Shown here: positions 1 to 9,531 of the stretch, piece after piece | How positions within the stretch are numbered: position 1 is the stretch's first letter | Layout: every line of letters begins with the position of its first letter | The notes under the pieces: generated by a model | Told to the model about the DNA's origin: nothing | Seen by the model: the letters and a program-made list of their open reading frames with translations, nothing else | Databases searched by the model: none | Origin: Chthoniobacter flavus | GTDB lineage: Bacteria > Verrucomicrobiota > Verrucomicrobiia > Chthoniobacterales > JACTMZ01 | Assembly (NCBI GenBank): GCA_945871065.1 | Contig: CAMBUL010000008.1 | Location: forward strand, 1 to 55,169 | DNA length: 55,169 nt | Direction of reading: 5' to 3' | Made by a program: the position numbers and the translations under genes

Positions 1-593
1 ATTTTGCGGGTCACGAAGGTCTCACCGCGACGGGGACTCTCGTGGTTGAAGAGGATGCCGTTGCTGGCAAAGAGCCCGTAGCTCTCCCGGTAGTTTACCG
101 TCGCCCAATACCCGAACATCTTGGCACACCCATACGGACTGCGCGGCCAAAACGGCGTGGTCTCGGTCTGCGGCACCTCTTGTACCTTGCCGTACATCTC
201 GCTGCTCGAGGCTTGGTAAAAACGAGGCTTCACACCGGATTCCCGAATCGCTTCCAAAATCCTGATCGTTCCCACCCCGGTCACATCGGCCGTGTATTCG
301 GGAATATCAAAACTGACCCGCACATGGCTCTGCGCCCCGAGATTGTAGACTTCGTCGGGCTGCAACTCGTAAAGCAGCTTGGTCAGATTGACCGCGTCGG
401 AAAGATCGCCATAATGCAAAAAGAGTCGCACTCCATTGACGTGTGAATCCTGATAAAGATGATCAATGCGGGCCGTGTTGAACGTGCTGGCCCGGCGGAT
501 AATCCCGTGCACCTCGTAGCCCTTGGCCACCAATAAATCGGCCAAATAAGAGCCGTCCTGACCGGTGATTCCTGTGATGAGTGCTTTTTTCAT
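1..593 (-). CDS. gmd: GDP-mannose 4,6-dehydratase, N-terminal part (3' end runs off the window)
   Basis: Reverse-strand translation from ATG at 593 reads [34 protein letters not shown]...; later [44 protein letters not shown], typical of GMD. No stop before the window edge. Confidence 0.93.
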   Translation of the reverse strand, partial: MKKALITGITGQDGSYLADLLVAKGYEVHGIIRRASTFNTARIDHLYQDSHVNGVRLFLHYGDLSDAVNLTKLLYELQPDEVYNLGAQSHVRVSFDIPEYTADVTGVGTIRILEAIRESGVKPRFYQASSSEMYGKVQEVPQTETTPFWPRSPYGCAKMFGYWATVNYRESYGLFASNGILFNHESPRRGETFVTRK

Positions 594-601
594 GGCCGCG
601 G

Positions 602-1378
602 TTAAGAGTCGGACACAGTAAGGGCCCTCTCCTGAAGGGCAAGCAAACTTTCAATCCCCGCCCGTCCGACCCGCAGCATTTCAAAAAGCGCCTCCTCCCC
701 AAAAGTTGCTTCCTCCCCCGATCCCTGCACCTCGACAAACTCCCCGCCCTGAGTCATGACCAGGTTCATGTCCACCATGGCGTCCTTGTCCTCCAAGTAG
801 TCCAAATCGAGAAGCACCTCTCCACCCACGACCCCGACGCTCACTGCGGCCATCCGCTCTTTGAGAGCCGTCTCCTTGATTTTCCCCTCGGCCATCAGTT
901 TACGGCAGGCCAATTCCACCGCCACACAGGCCCCGGTGATGGCCGCGGTGCGCGTCCCGCCATCGGCCTGCAAGACATCGCAATCCACCCAGAGCGTCCG
1001 CGGCCCGAGTTTGTCGAGATCCACCACGGCCCGCAGCGCCCGTCCGATCAGCCGCTGGATTTCCGTGGTGCGACCATCGAGCTTGCCGCGCGAAATATCC
1101 CGCTGCTTCCGGTCCAAGGTCGCGTAAGGGAGCATGGAATATTCCGCCGTAAGCCACCCGCCCGGCACCTTCTGGACCTGCATCCAGCGCGGGACCGCTT
1201 CGTCGATCGTCGCCGCGCAGACGACTTTGGTATTGCCGAAGGAAACCAACACGGACCCCGCCGCGTGCGGTGCAATGCCCTGTTCGAAAGTTACCGGCCG
1301 CAACACGTCCGCCGCCCGCCCGAAAGATCGTTCCATTCGCGCATCCAAGATCGAGTCAGGCCGCAAAGCAAGACTCAA
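602..1378 (-). CDS. rph: Ribonuclease PH
   Basis: 258 aa; [55 protein letters not shown] motifs. Confidence 0.95.
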   Translation of the reverse strand: MSLALRPDSILDARMERSFGRAADVLRPVTFEQGIAPHAAGSVLVSFGNTKVVCAATIDEAVPRWMQVQKVPGGWLTAEYSMLPYATLDRKQRDISRGKLDGRTTEIQRLIGRALRAVVDLDKLGPRTLWVDCDVLQADGGTRTAAITGACVAVELACRKLMAEGKIKETALKERMAAVSVGVVGGEVLLDLDYLEDKDAMVDMNLVMTQGGEFVEVQGSGEEATFGEEALFEMLRVGRAGIESLLALQERALTVSDS

Positions 1379-2217
1379 GCCGCCTCGATCGCCGCATGGT
1401 CGATCGTTTTCAGGCGCTTTGCCTTCGAGCCCAACTGCGGGATGCAGTCGATCAAGGCGCGCGTGTAAGCGTGGCGCGGATTCCGCAGGATTTCCTCCGT
1501 CGGCCCCTGCTCGACGATGTGGCCGCGATACATGACAAGGACCCGCGAGGCGAATCCCGAGACAATCCCGAAGTTGTGCGTGATGAGGATTACGGCCATG
1601 CCGAAGCGTTCTTTCAACGACCCCAGCAATTCCATGATCTGGGCTTGGATGGTCACGTCCAGTGCGGTGGTCGGTTCGTCCGCGACCAACACGTCCGGTT
1701 GGCAGGCCAGCGCCATGGCAATCATAACGCGTTGCTGCATCCCGCCGCTCAGTTGATGCGGGTAATCATGCATACGGGCCGCAGGATCGAGGATACCGAC
1801 TGCGTCCAGCCAGCGGACGATCTCCGCGTCAACATCGGTAACGTCGCGACGATGCAAACGGATCGCTTCGCCGATTTGGTTGCGTACAGTGTAAACTGGG
1901 TTGAGCGATGTGCTCGGTTCCTGGAAAATGTAAGCGATCTTGCCGCCGCGCAGTTTGCGCAGGCGGGCCGCGTCCATCGTCATGACACTTTCGCCGTCGA
2001 AAAGTATTTCCCCCTGTTTTATCTCCGCCGGAGGCACAGGCAGTAGTCTCGTCAGGGCCAGCGCGGTCACGCTTTTGCCGCTGCCACTCTCGCCCACGAT
2101 GGCCAAGGTCTCACCGGCGGCCAATTCGAAGGAAGCATCCTTCACCGCTTCAATCGTGCGGTCTTCGAGGACGAAATCGATGCAGAGGTTGCGGACTTGG
2201 AGGATGGGTTGGCTCAT
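1375..2217 (-). CDS. Peptide/nickel-type ABC transporter ATP-binding protein (OppD/DppD-like), short C-terminus
   Basis: Walker A GESGSGKS, signature LSGGMQQRV, Walker B DVLVADEPTTALDVT. Start at MSQPILQVRNLCIDF (ATG 2217) rather than the longer ORF, because it then overlaps the permease stop by 4 nt. Confidence 0.9.
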   Translation of the reverse strand: MSQPILQVRNLCIDFVLEDRTIEAVKDASFELAAGETLAIVGESGSGKSVTALALTRLLPVPPAEIKQGEILFDGESVMTMDAARLRKLRGGKIAYIFQEPSTSLNPVYTVRNQIGEAIRLHRRDVTDVDAEIVRWLDAVGILDPAARMHDYPHQLSGGMQQRVMIAMALACQPDVLVADEPTTALDVTIQAQIMELLGSLKERFGMAVILITHNFGIVSGFASRVLVMYRGHIVEQGPTEEILRNPRHAYTRALIDCIPQLGSKAKRLKTIDHAAIEAA

Positions 2218-3110
2218 TGTCTTTCGGATCGGGTTTCCACCGCCTGCCGCAGCGCGTCCCCCGTCAGGTAAAACGACAGTGCCGCGATGAGAATGGCAAG
2301 CCCGGGGAACAAGATCAGCCACCAGGCGTCGAGAATGTAGGACTTGCCGTCGGCAATAATGTTACCCCAGGTGGCCTGCGGCGGTTGCACCCCGAAACCG
2401 AGAAAGCTCAAGCCGGCCTCGGCCAGGATGGCCTCCGGCACCCCGAGCACGGCCGTGACCAAAATCGGGGCCGCCGCATTGGGCAGCATGTGACGAAAAA
2501 TGATTTTCGGGCCGCGCTGCCCGAGGGCCCGCGCGGCCTGCACATAGGCTGACTCGCGCAAGGTGAGGAATTCCGCGCGGACCAGACGCGCGGTGCCCGT
2601 CCAGCTGACCAGACCGATCACGATGATGATGTTGAAAATGCTCGGACCGACCAGCGCCACGGCCGTGAGGATGAGGAAAAATGTCGGGAAGCACATGATC
2701 GCATCGACGAAGCGCATGATGAGGTTGTCCACCCACTTGCCGAAATAACCCGCCACCGCACCGACCGTCACCCCGATGAAAAGCGACACGAACACCGCGA
2801 CAAATCCCACCGTCAGGGAAATGTAGGCCCCGTTGAGCATACGGCTGAAGACATCGCGTCCGAGATTGTCCGTGCCGAGCCAATTGACCGGATTCGGCGA
2901 GAGAAGTTTCCGCTCGAGATTGGTCGCATCGGGGTCCATCGGCCACGGGATGCCGAGGACATCGAGCGCGAAGAAGGCCACGGCAATGACGGCAAGCAGG
3001 CCGACCATACCGAGGGCATAGAGTCCAATTTTGTTCGCGCGAAAACGGCGCAGGGACCGCTCCATCGGACTAGCGGCGACCTCGAGAGGTTCTGGTGTCG
3101 TCGTGATCAT
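2214..3110 (-). CDS. Oligopeptide/dipeptide ABC transporter permease (OppC/DppC-like)
   Basis: NWLGTDNLGRDVFSRMLNGAYISL and EAGLSFLGFGVQPPQATWGNIIADG are OppC/DppC hallmarks. Confidence 0.93.
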   Translation of the reverse strand: MITTTPEPLEVAASPMERSLRRFRANKIGLYALGMVGLLAVIAVAFFALDVLGIPWPMDPDATNLERKLLSPNPVNWLGTDNLGRDVFSRMLNGAYISLTVGFVAVFVSLFIGVTVGAVAGYFGKWVDNLIMRFVDAIMCFPTFFLILTAVALVGPSIFNIIIVIGLVSWTGTARLVRAEFLTLRESAYVQAARALGQRGPKIIFRHMLPNAAAPILVTAVLGVPEAILAEAGLSFLGFGVQPPQATWGNIIADGKSYILDAWWLILFPGLAILIAALSFYLTGDALRQAVETRSERQ

Positions 3111-4069
3111 TCCAGTCGCACCCTCGGATCGACCACCGCGTACAACACGTCGGCCAGTAGGTTGCCGAGCAGCACGAGCGCTGCGGTGACAAAGTTCAGA
3201 GCGACGAGCGTCGGGTAATCGCGTTCCAACACTGCCTCGTAGCCCAAGCGCCCCATCCCGGGGTAGGCGAAAATGTTTTCGATGATGACCGCCCCGCCGA
3301 TCAAGGCGGGCAGGAGCATGCCGATGCCGGTGATAAGCGGGCGCACCGAGTTGCGCAGGGCATGCCGGTAAAACACCGCGTTCTCGTCGAGTCCCTTGGC
3401 CCGTGCCGTGCGGATGTAATCCTCGCGCAGAGTTTCAATCATGCTCGCTCGGATGAAGCGCGACTGCACGGCAACGCCGCCGATGGCGAGGATCGAGGCC
3501 GGCAGCATCACATGCCACCAGCGGTCAAGAAAGACCTCCAGACCATTGGTGAAAGTGACGCCGATCGTATGCGTCCCAAGGATCGGCACCGCCCCGTAGT
3601 TGACCAAGCCGATGGCCAACAGATAGGAAACCCAGAACCCCGGCAGCGCGATGAAGACAAAGGCCAGGATGCTCGTGATCACATCCGGAGGCCGCCCCGC
3701 ATACCGCGCCCCGTAAACGCCGAGCAAAAGGCCGAAACTCAAGGACAGCGCCAGCGCCCCGAGGTTGAGAGCGAGGGTGGCGGGGAGGCGCTCGGCGATC
3801 TTCGCCAGCACCGGCCGCTCGTCCTTGATGCTGCGCAACTCACCGGTGAAGAGGTCACGCATGATAAACCCGTATTGCTCATGCAGAGGCTTATCGAGGT
3901 GGAATTTCTCGCGAAAGATCCGCTTCACATCCTCCGAGACTTTGGGATTCAACTCGCCCCAAGGATAGGGACTCCCCGGCGTCAGCGTGATGATGAAAAA
4001 TGAAATCAGGCTGATGAAAAACAAAAGCACGACCGAGGCGAGGAGACGACGGATGATGAAGACGGTCAT
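3107..4069 (-). CDS. Oligopeptide/dipeptide ABC transporter permease (OppB/DppB-like)
   Basis: 320 aa, multiple TM segments; RFIRASMIETLREDYIRTARAKGL and ENIFAYPGMGRLGYEAVLERDYP motifs. Confidence 0.93.
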   Translation of the reverse strand: MTVFIIRRLLASVVLLFFISLISFFIITLTPGSPYPWGELNPKVSEDVKRIFREKFHLDKPLHEQYGFIMRDLFTGELRSIKDERPVLAKIAERLPATLALNLGALALSLSFGLLLGVYGARYAGRPPDVITSILAFVFIALPGFWVSYLLAIGLVNYGAVPILGTHTIGVTFTNGLEVFLDRWWHVMLPASILAIGGVAVQSRFIRASMIETLREDYIRTARAKGLDENAVFYRHALRNSVRPLITGIGMLLPALIGGAVIIENIFAYPGMGRLGYEAVLERDYPTLVALNFVTAALVLLGNLLADVLYAVVDPRVRLE

Positions 4070-4072
4070 GGC

Positions 4073-6145
4073 TTACTCGCTGGCCTCCTTGGCGTATTCC
4101 GGGCGGTAAAACCACTCGAGGTAGTGACTCCACCCCGCTTTGGTCATTGTCACCGGTTCGTCGATCCAGGTGCCATCCGGCCCCGGCCGCTTCACGCGGA
4201 AGGCATCCTTCCACATGACAGATGTTCCCTCGGGCACAAAAAGGAAAAGATACGGTTGGTCGTCGTAGATCAACTGCTGCAATTCGCCGCACTGGCGGAT
4301 GATCTCGGCGCGGTCGAATTCCTCGCGCACCGATTCGAGCAGGCGGTCGGCTTCCTTGCTCTGGTAGCCGACCATGTTGAGGCGCTCGGGCTCGGTCTGG
4401 GACGAGTGCCAGATCTGGAACTGGTCGAAGCCCTGCCCTAGGGCCCAGCCGAGCACCACGGCATCGAATTCCCCCTGGTTGACGAAGCGCTTGAGAAAGA
4501 CCGCCCACTCGTACATCTCGACCGTGACCTCGATCCCGATCGCCCGGAGGTTTTCCTGCACGAGTGTCGCGATGTCGCTGCGGATGACATTCCCATTGTT
4601 CGTGATGAGGGTGAAAGCGAAGCGCTCTCCGTCTTTCACGCGGATCCCGTCTTGGCCCGGAACCCAGCCGGCTTTGTCAAGCAACTGCCTCGCTTCCTCC
4701 GGATCGTAAGCGAGCGGCTGGACCCGCGGGTTGAAAAACCACATTTCCGGCGTGAAGATCCCCGTGCTCTGCGTGCCATATCCGTAGAGGATGTAGCGAA
4801 TCATCTGGTCGATATTGACCGCGTGGGCCAAGGCCTGGCGGACGCGCAAATCCTGAAACATGGGGCGCCGCAAATTCCACCCGACGTAGTTGAAGGAATT
4901 GCTCGGCGAGGTGAAGAGCGTGAATCGCTCGTCCTCGCGAAAACTCCCCACCGCCCAGGGATCTGCCGACCAAAAATCAACCTGCTGTGTCTCAAAAGCG
5001 AGGCGGAGGGTCAGCGGGTCGGGCAAGGTTCGGAAAACAATGCCATCCAGATGGGGGAGACCTTTGAAGTAGTCCTCGTTCCGCGCCACGCGCACAAATT
5101 GGTTCGTCTTCCACTCGGCGAACTTGAAAGGACCCGTTCCGACCGGCGCACGGTTGAAGACCAGTGGCCACTGGTCCGGGGGCACGTCGGCCAGCAAGTG
5201 AGCGGGCAAGATACTCATCATCCAGCTCTCCAAGGCCGGCGAAAAAGGCCGACGGTAAACAACCCGCACCGTGCGCGCATCGGGGGTTTCCACGGAGAGC
5301 ACCAATTCGTAATCCGGCTTGCGCGGCGAAGCCACGCGGTCGTCCATGATGGCCTCGTAGGTGAACTTCACGTCCCGCGAGGTGAATGGCGCTCCGTCGT
5401 GCCAGCGGACTTCCTCATGCAGGAGAAACTCAACCACCGGCTCGGCCAGAAATTCCGGCGCTAACACCGGCTCAATGACAAGTCCCTCCTCCCCGAGCCG
5501 CTTGGCCAGCCAGACCCGCAAACGCTCGCGCGTCTCCTCTTGGTCACCGAGAAAAACAAGTTCGCCCAGATTGCCACTGCTCCAGACCCTCACGACACGC
5601 GCGGAAATTTCCTCCGCTGCAAAGCGGGTGAGCGTATCTTCCAGCGGCTTCGGCGCCATGATCGAGAGGGTGCGCACGGGCAGGGGTGTGGCCCCGAATT
5701 TAGCGGCCAAGGCCCGCGAATCACTTACCCCCGGCAACGACAATTCCAGTTCCAAACGTTCCCCTTCCACCGCATAGCGCCGGAGATGCAGGGCTTTCCG
5801 ATCCACCAATCCCGCCTCAAGGTTGGCTGCCGCGAGGATGGCCTCTTCAGTAGATTTGAAGAAAAACGTGCTACGTTGGCCCAATTCCCACGCGGCCGCG
5901 AGATCGCCGACAATTTCCAGACTAGCATCGTATTTGAGCAGACCGTTGAAAATCACCCCGGTCACCGCCCCGGATGCCCCATCGGCCGCTTGGACCGGAT
6001 TGAGCGTACTCGGCTCCCCGATGCTGCCGATATACATCTCGTTTTTTTTATCCACCGTGACCCGCGAAACCGTCCAGAGGGCCAACGCGGTGATCCCCGC
6101 CAGCAAGAGCGGAATTCCGACAATCAGGGTTCGCAACCGGGGCAT
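4073..6145 (-). CDS. ABC transporter extracellular solute-binding protein family 5 (peptide-binding) with a large internal insertion
   Basis: EVRWHDGAPFTSRDVKFTYEAI, VGTGPFKFAEWKTNQFVRVARNEDYFKG, LRVRQALAHAVNIDQMIRYILYGYGTQSTGIF are SBP_bac_5 signatures. Preferred start MPRLRTLIVGIPLLLAG (signal/TM) near 6145; the ORF could extend to 6229. Confidence 0.9.
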   Translation of the reverse strand: MPRLRTLIVGIPLLLAGITALALWTVSRVTVDKKNEMYIGSIGEPSTLNPVQAADGASGAVTGVIFNGLLKYDASLEIVGDLAAAWELGQRSTFFFKSTEEAILAAANLEAGLVDRKALHLRRYAVEGERLELELSLPGVSDSRALAAKFGATPLPVRTLSIMAPKPLEDTLTRFAAEEISARVVRVWSSGNLGELVFLGDQEETRERLRVWLAKRLGEEGLVIEPVLAPEFLAEPVVEFLLHEEVRWHDGAPFTSRDVKFTYEAIMDDRVASPRKPDYELVLSVETPDARTVRVVYRRPFSPALESWMMSILPAHLLADVPPDQWPLVFNRAPVGTGPFKFAEWKTNQFVRVARNEDYFKGLPHLDGIVFRTLPDPLTLRLAFETQQVDFWSADPWAVGSFREDERFTLFTSPSNSFNYVGWNLRRPMFQDLRVRQALAHAVNIDQMIRYILYGYGTQSTGIFTPEMWFFNPRVQPLAYDPEEARQLLDKAGWVPGQDGIRVKDGERFAFTLITNNGNVIRSDIATLVQENLRAIGIEVTVEMYEWAVFLKRFVNQGEFDAVVLGWALGQGFDQFQIWHSSQTEPERLNMVGYQSKEADRLLESVREEFDRAEIIRQCGELQQLIYDDQPYLFLFVPEGTSVMWKDAFRVKRPGPDGTWIDEPVTMTKAGWSHYLEWFYRPEYAKEASE

Positions 6146-6253
6146 CGTGCGGATTTTCTCCGTTAAAAACCCCACCGCGAGCCAAAAGGAAGACCCCGCC
6201 CCTCTGTTTTCCCTTTGCAGCAGAGGCACCCAGCACGATATTCTCCTCTTTAG

Positions 6254-7294
6254 ATGGTCACGGCAGTCAAGGAAAAGACGGTAGTGTGCAATGACCTCGA
6301 TTCGGCGCTCCTAGTGCGCGCCTACCGCGTCATGCTTCTGGCCCGCGCGACCGAGGACAAGCTCGCCAGCCTTTACCGGGCCGGCATGATCAAAGGCGGC
6401 GTCTTCCTCGGCAAAGGTCAGGAAGCCCTCAGCACCGCCTCATCCATCTTTCTCCAGAAGGGCGACATTTTCGGTCCGCTCATCCGCGACCAAGCCGGAC
6501 GTCTCGCTTTCGGGGACACCGTGCTCGACACCTTGCGCACTTATCTCGGATCGGCCAAGGGTCCCATGCGCGGGCGCGATGGCAACATCCACCGCGGACG
6601 CCCCCGCGAAGGTTACTACGCCATGATCAGCCACCTCGGCGCCCTCGTGCCCGTGGTCGCCGGCGGGCTCTATGCCCGCCGCCTGCGCGGCGAAACCGGC
6701 GTGGTCGGAGTGACCTCGATCGGCGACGGCGGCACATCCACCGGGGCTTTCCACGAAGGCATAAACTTGGCCGCCGTCGAACACCTTCCGTTGGTCGTGG
6801 TCATCGCCAACAACCAGTACGCCTACTCCACGCCAAACAGCCGACAGTTCGCCTGCGCCGACCTGCTCGACAAAGCTGCCGGTTACGGCATCGCCGGCTT
6901 CAAATGCGACGGCACCGACCCGGTCGCATCTCTCGAAACCCTCCGGTTCGCCGTGCAGGCCGCACGTGAAGGAAACGGACCGCAAATGGTCGTCGCCACG
7001 CTCTTGCGACTCGTCGGCCACGGTGAGCACGATGATGCCGGCTACGTGGATGCCGCGCTGCGCCAAGCCAATGTCGGGCGCGACTGCCTCGAAGTCGGCG
7101 CGACGCAACTTATCGGCGCGGACCTCGCCACCAGGGAAGAAATCGCCGCCTGGACCAAGGAGGCCCAAGCCGAAGTCGAGGCCGCCTTGAATATCGCCCA
7201 GCGGGAAAAGGGCCCGGACCCGGCCGATGAAGACTGGAGAGCCATCTCGACCGAGCGTTTGGTCGACGGTCATCACGATTTGGAGGACGAATGA
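6254..7294 (+). CDS. pdhA: 2-oxo acid (pyruvate/acetoin/branched-chain type) dehydrogenase E1 alpha subunit
   Basis: TPP-binding GDGGTSTGAFHEGINLAAVEHLPLVVVIANNQYAYSTP; exact substrate not determinable from sequence alone. Confidence 0.85.
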   Translation: MVTAVKEKTVVCNDLDSALLVRAYRVMLLARATEDKLASLYRAGMIKGGVFLGKGQEALSTASSIFLQKGDIFGPLIRDQAGRLAFGDTVLDTLRTYLGSAKGPMRGRDGNIHRGRPREGYYAMISHLGALVPVVAGGLYARRLRGETGVVGVTSIGDGGTSTGAFHEGINLAAVEHLPLVVVIANNQYAYSTPNSRQFACADLLDKAAGYGIAGFKCDGTDPVASLETLRFAVQAAREGNGPQMVVATLLRLVGHGEHDDAGYVDAALRQANVGRDCLEVGATQLIGADLATREEIAAWTKEAQAEVEAALNIAQREKGPDPADEDWRAISTERLVDGHHDLEDE

Positions 7295-8256
7295 GCGTCA
7301 CATACCTCGAAGCCATCCGCGCCGCGCAGGAGAAAGCACTGACCGATGACCCGCGCGTCTTCATCTACGGGCAGGACGTCGGGGCTTTTGGCGGGGCCTT
7401 CAAGGCGACGAAAAATCTGGCCGCCGAATTTCCCGGGCGCGTCATGGACGCACCGCTCAGCGAGGACGCCATCGTCGGCCTCGCGGTGGGTGCAGCCATT
7501 GAAGGTGCCCGGCCCATAGTCGAAATGCAATTTGCCGATTTTTCCACCGTCGGCTTCAACCAGATCGTCAACCAGGCCGCCACCCTCTACTACCGCACCG
7601 AGATCCCCTGCCCCATCGTGGTGCGCCTCCCCAGCGGCGGAACGCTCGGCGCCGGCCCGTTCCACAGCCAAAGCATGGAAGCCGTCTACGCACACTATCC
7701 CGGGCTCGTCGTCATGACCCCCGCGACCGTGGAAGATGCTTACAGTATGATGCTTGAGGCCGTGGCGATCGACGACCCCGTGATCTTCTGCGAGCACAAA
7801 CTGCTCTACTACCACCTCAAGGCGGACAAACTTCCCGACACCGCACAACCCGTGGGCAAAGCGCGTATCGCCCGGGCCGGACGCGACGCCACGGTGGTGA
7901 CCTACAGCGCCATGCTCCACGAATCCCTGCAAGCTGCCGAGGACCTCGTTGAAGACGGTTGGCAAATTGAAGTGATCGACCTTCGCACGGTCAAACCGCT
8001 CGATACCGACACCATTCTCGCCTCCGTGGCGCGCACCGGACGCCTGCTTGTCGTCGGCGAAGCCTGGCCCTGGGGCGGCGTTAATGCCGAGGTCATCTCC
8101 CGCGTGGCCACCGAGGGCTTCGGTCTCCTCGATGCCGCACCCATGCGTCTCAACGCGAGAGACACCCCCGTTCCCTACCATCCCGATCTGTGGGCCGCGC
8201 ACCGGCCGACCGCCAGCGTCATTGCCGCGCGCCTCCGTCAACTTCTCACCCAATAA
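7291..8256 (+). CDS. pdhB: 2-oxo acid dehydrogenase E1 beta subunit (transketolase-like)
   Basis: EDVGAFGG-type start, MDAPLSEDAIVGLAVGAAIEGARPIVEMQFADF, EVIDLRTVKPLDTDTI motifs; 4-nt overlap with E1 alpha. Confidence 0.88.
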   Translation: MSVTYLEAIRAAQEKALTDDPRVFIYGQDVGAFGGAFKATKNLAAEFPGRVMDAPLSEDAIVGLAVGAAIEGARPIVEMQFADFSTVGFNQIVNQAATLYYRTEIPCPIVVRLPSGGTLGAGPFHSQSMEAVYAHYPGLVVMTPATVEDAYSMMLEAVAIDDPVIFCEHKLLYYHLKADKLPDTAQPVGKARIARAGRDATVVTYSAMLHESLQAAEDLVEDGWQIEVIDLRTVKPLDTDTILASVARTGRLLVVGEAWPWGGVNAEVISRVATEGFGLLDAAPMRLNARDTPVPYHPDLWAAHRPTASVIAARLRQLLTQ

Positions 8257-8261
8257 ATTTT

Positions 8262-9497
8262 ATGGCCCGCATTCCTCTCCTCATGCCGCAACTCGGTGAA
8301 TCGATCGCCGAGGCGACTATCGTCCGCCTCATTGCCAAACCCGGCGACGACGTTGCCGGCGACAACGACGTCATGGAGGTCGAGACGAACAAAGCAGTCA
8401 TGGGCGTAGTCGCACCTTGCAGTGGCAAATTGGTCGAACTCCGCGCCGTGGAAGGGGAAAGCTATGCGGTTGGCGCGACGCTCGGCTACCTCGAAGTTTC
8501 CGATACTGATGCCGAGCGCATGGGCTATCTCGAACCGGAAGAAAACGGATCCAACGGCCAGCCCACCGGCTCCATGCCGGCCGGCGCCCCGGACAAACCG
8601 AAAAAGAAACGCGTGGCCAAGCCCGAGATCAAACAGTCGGACAAACCGGAGCCGACGATCAAGGGCCTTCCCGTCCCCGCCCACGCCGGCGGCGCCGCTT
8701 TCCTTTCCCCGCGCATGAAAGCGCGCATGACCGAACTCGGCCTCAGCGCGGCCGACCTGGCCGGCGTGGCCGGCAGTGGAGCGGGCGGACGCGTCACCAT
8801 CGAGGACTTCGAGCGCTTCATGGAGAATCTCGACCAGCAAAAAGTCACCGAGGCCTCCTCCATGCGCGTGGCTGTGGCCGATGCCATGCGCCGCAGTTGG
8901 ACGCGTCCGCTGGCCACCGTTGTCCTGCCGGTCGAACTCGACAAAATGCTCGCCCACCGCAAAGCCTCCGCCGAAAAAGCGGGCGTTTCACTTTACGCGC
9001 TGCGGGCGCTGGCCATCGCCTTGTCCGAGAACAGCGCGCCGGCCGGCCGCCTCATCGGCAACCAAGTCATCCACCCCGGATCGATCGATATCGGCTTTGC
9101 GGTCGAAGCCGAGGATGGCGTGCTCGTGCCCGTGATCAGGAGTGCGGACAAACACAGCCTCAAAGAACTCATGCCGATCTATGCCCGCCTGGTCGAACTC
9201 GCCCGCCAACGCCGCCTCAGCCCCAAAGACATGGGCCAATGCATCTCGACCGTGACAAACTATGGCACCTTCGGACTGACCCTCGCCACCCCGATCCCGC
9301 TCCCCGAACAAACCGTCCTTCTCGGTCTCGGCGCCGGGCGCATCGAACCCAAATGGGATAAAGAAAAGCAGCAATTCCTCCCCGTGACCAACGCCTGCTT
9401 CACCCTGAGCTTCGACCACCGCGTCCTCGACGGCGGCGCCGCCGGACGCTTGCTGACCAGAATCTCCGAACTCCTCAACAATCCTGAGCAATTATAA
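8262..9497 (+). CDS. pdhC: Dihydrolipoamide acyltransferase E2 with one lipoyl domain
   Basis: MARIPLLMPQLGESIAEATIVRLIAKPGDDVAGDNDVMEVETNKA lipoyl domain; peripheral subunit-binding domain FLSPRMKARMTELGLS; catalytic FDHRVLDGGAAGRLL. Confidence 0.9.
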   Translation: MARIPLLMPQLGESIAEATIVRLIAKPGDDVAGDNDVMEVETNKAVMGVVAPCSGKLVELRAVEGESYAVGATLGYLEVSDTDAERMGYLEPEENGSNGQPTGSMPAGAPDKPKKKRVAKPEIKQSDKPEPTIKGLPVPAHAGGAAFLSPRMKARMTELGLSAADLAGVAGSGAGGRVTIEDFERFMENLDQQKVTEASSMRVAVADAMRRSWTRPLATVVLPVELDKMLAHRKASAEKAGVSLYALRALAIALSENSAPAGRLIGNQVIHPGSIDIGFAVEAEDGVLVPVIRSADKHSLKELMPIYARLVELARQRRLSPKDMGQCISTVTNYGTFGLTLATPIPLPEQTVLLGLGAGRIEPKWDKEKQQFLPVTNACFTLSFDHRVLDGGAAGRLLTRISELLNNPEQL

Positions 9498-9500
9498 GGT

Positions 9501-9526
9501 GGATCGCGCCGGGGACGGCGCGATCC
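9501..9526. terminator. Perfect 10-bp hairpin between converging genes (candidate bidirectional terminator, weak T-tract)
   Basis: GGATCGCGCC-ggggac-GGCGCGATCC; lies between the E2 stop and the sufD stop. Confidence 0.6.
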
Positions 9527-9531
9527 CCCCT

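Noticed and set aside
7273-8253. 326-aa minus-strand ORF opposite the E1 beta gene (also similar long ORFs at 31668-32846 and 34279-35253).
   Set aside because: Antisense shadow of pdhB, pyrC and guaB respectively; no recognisable family.
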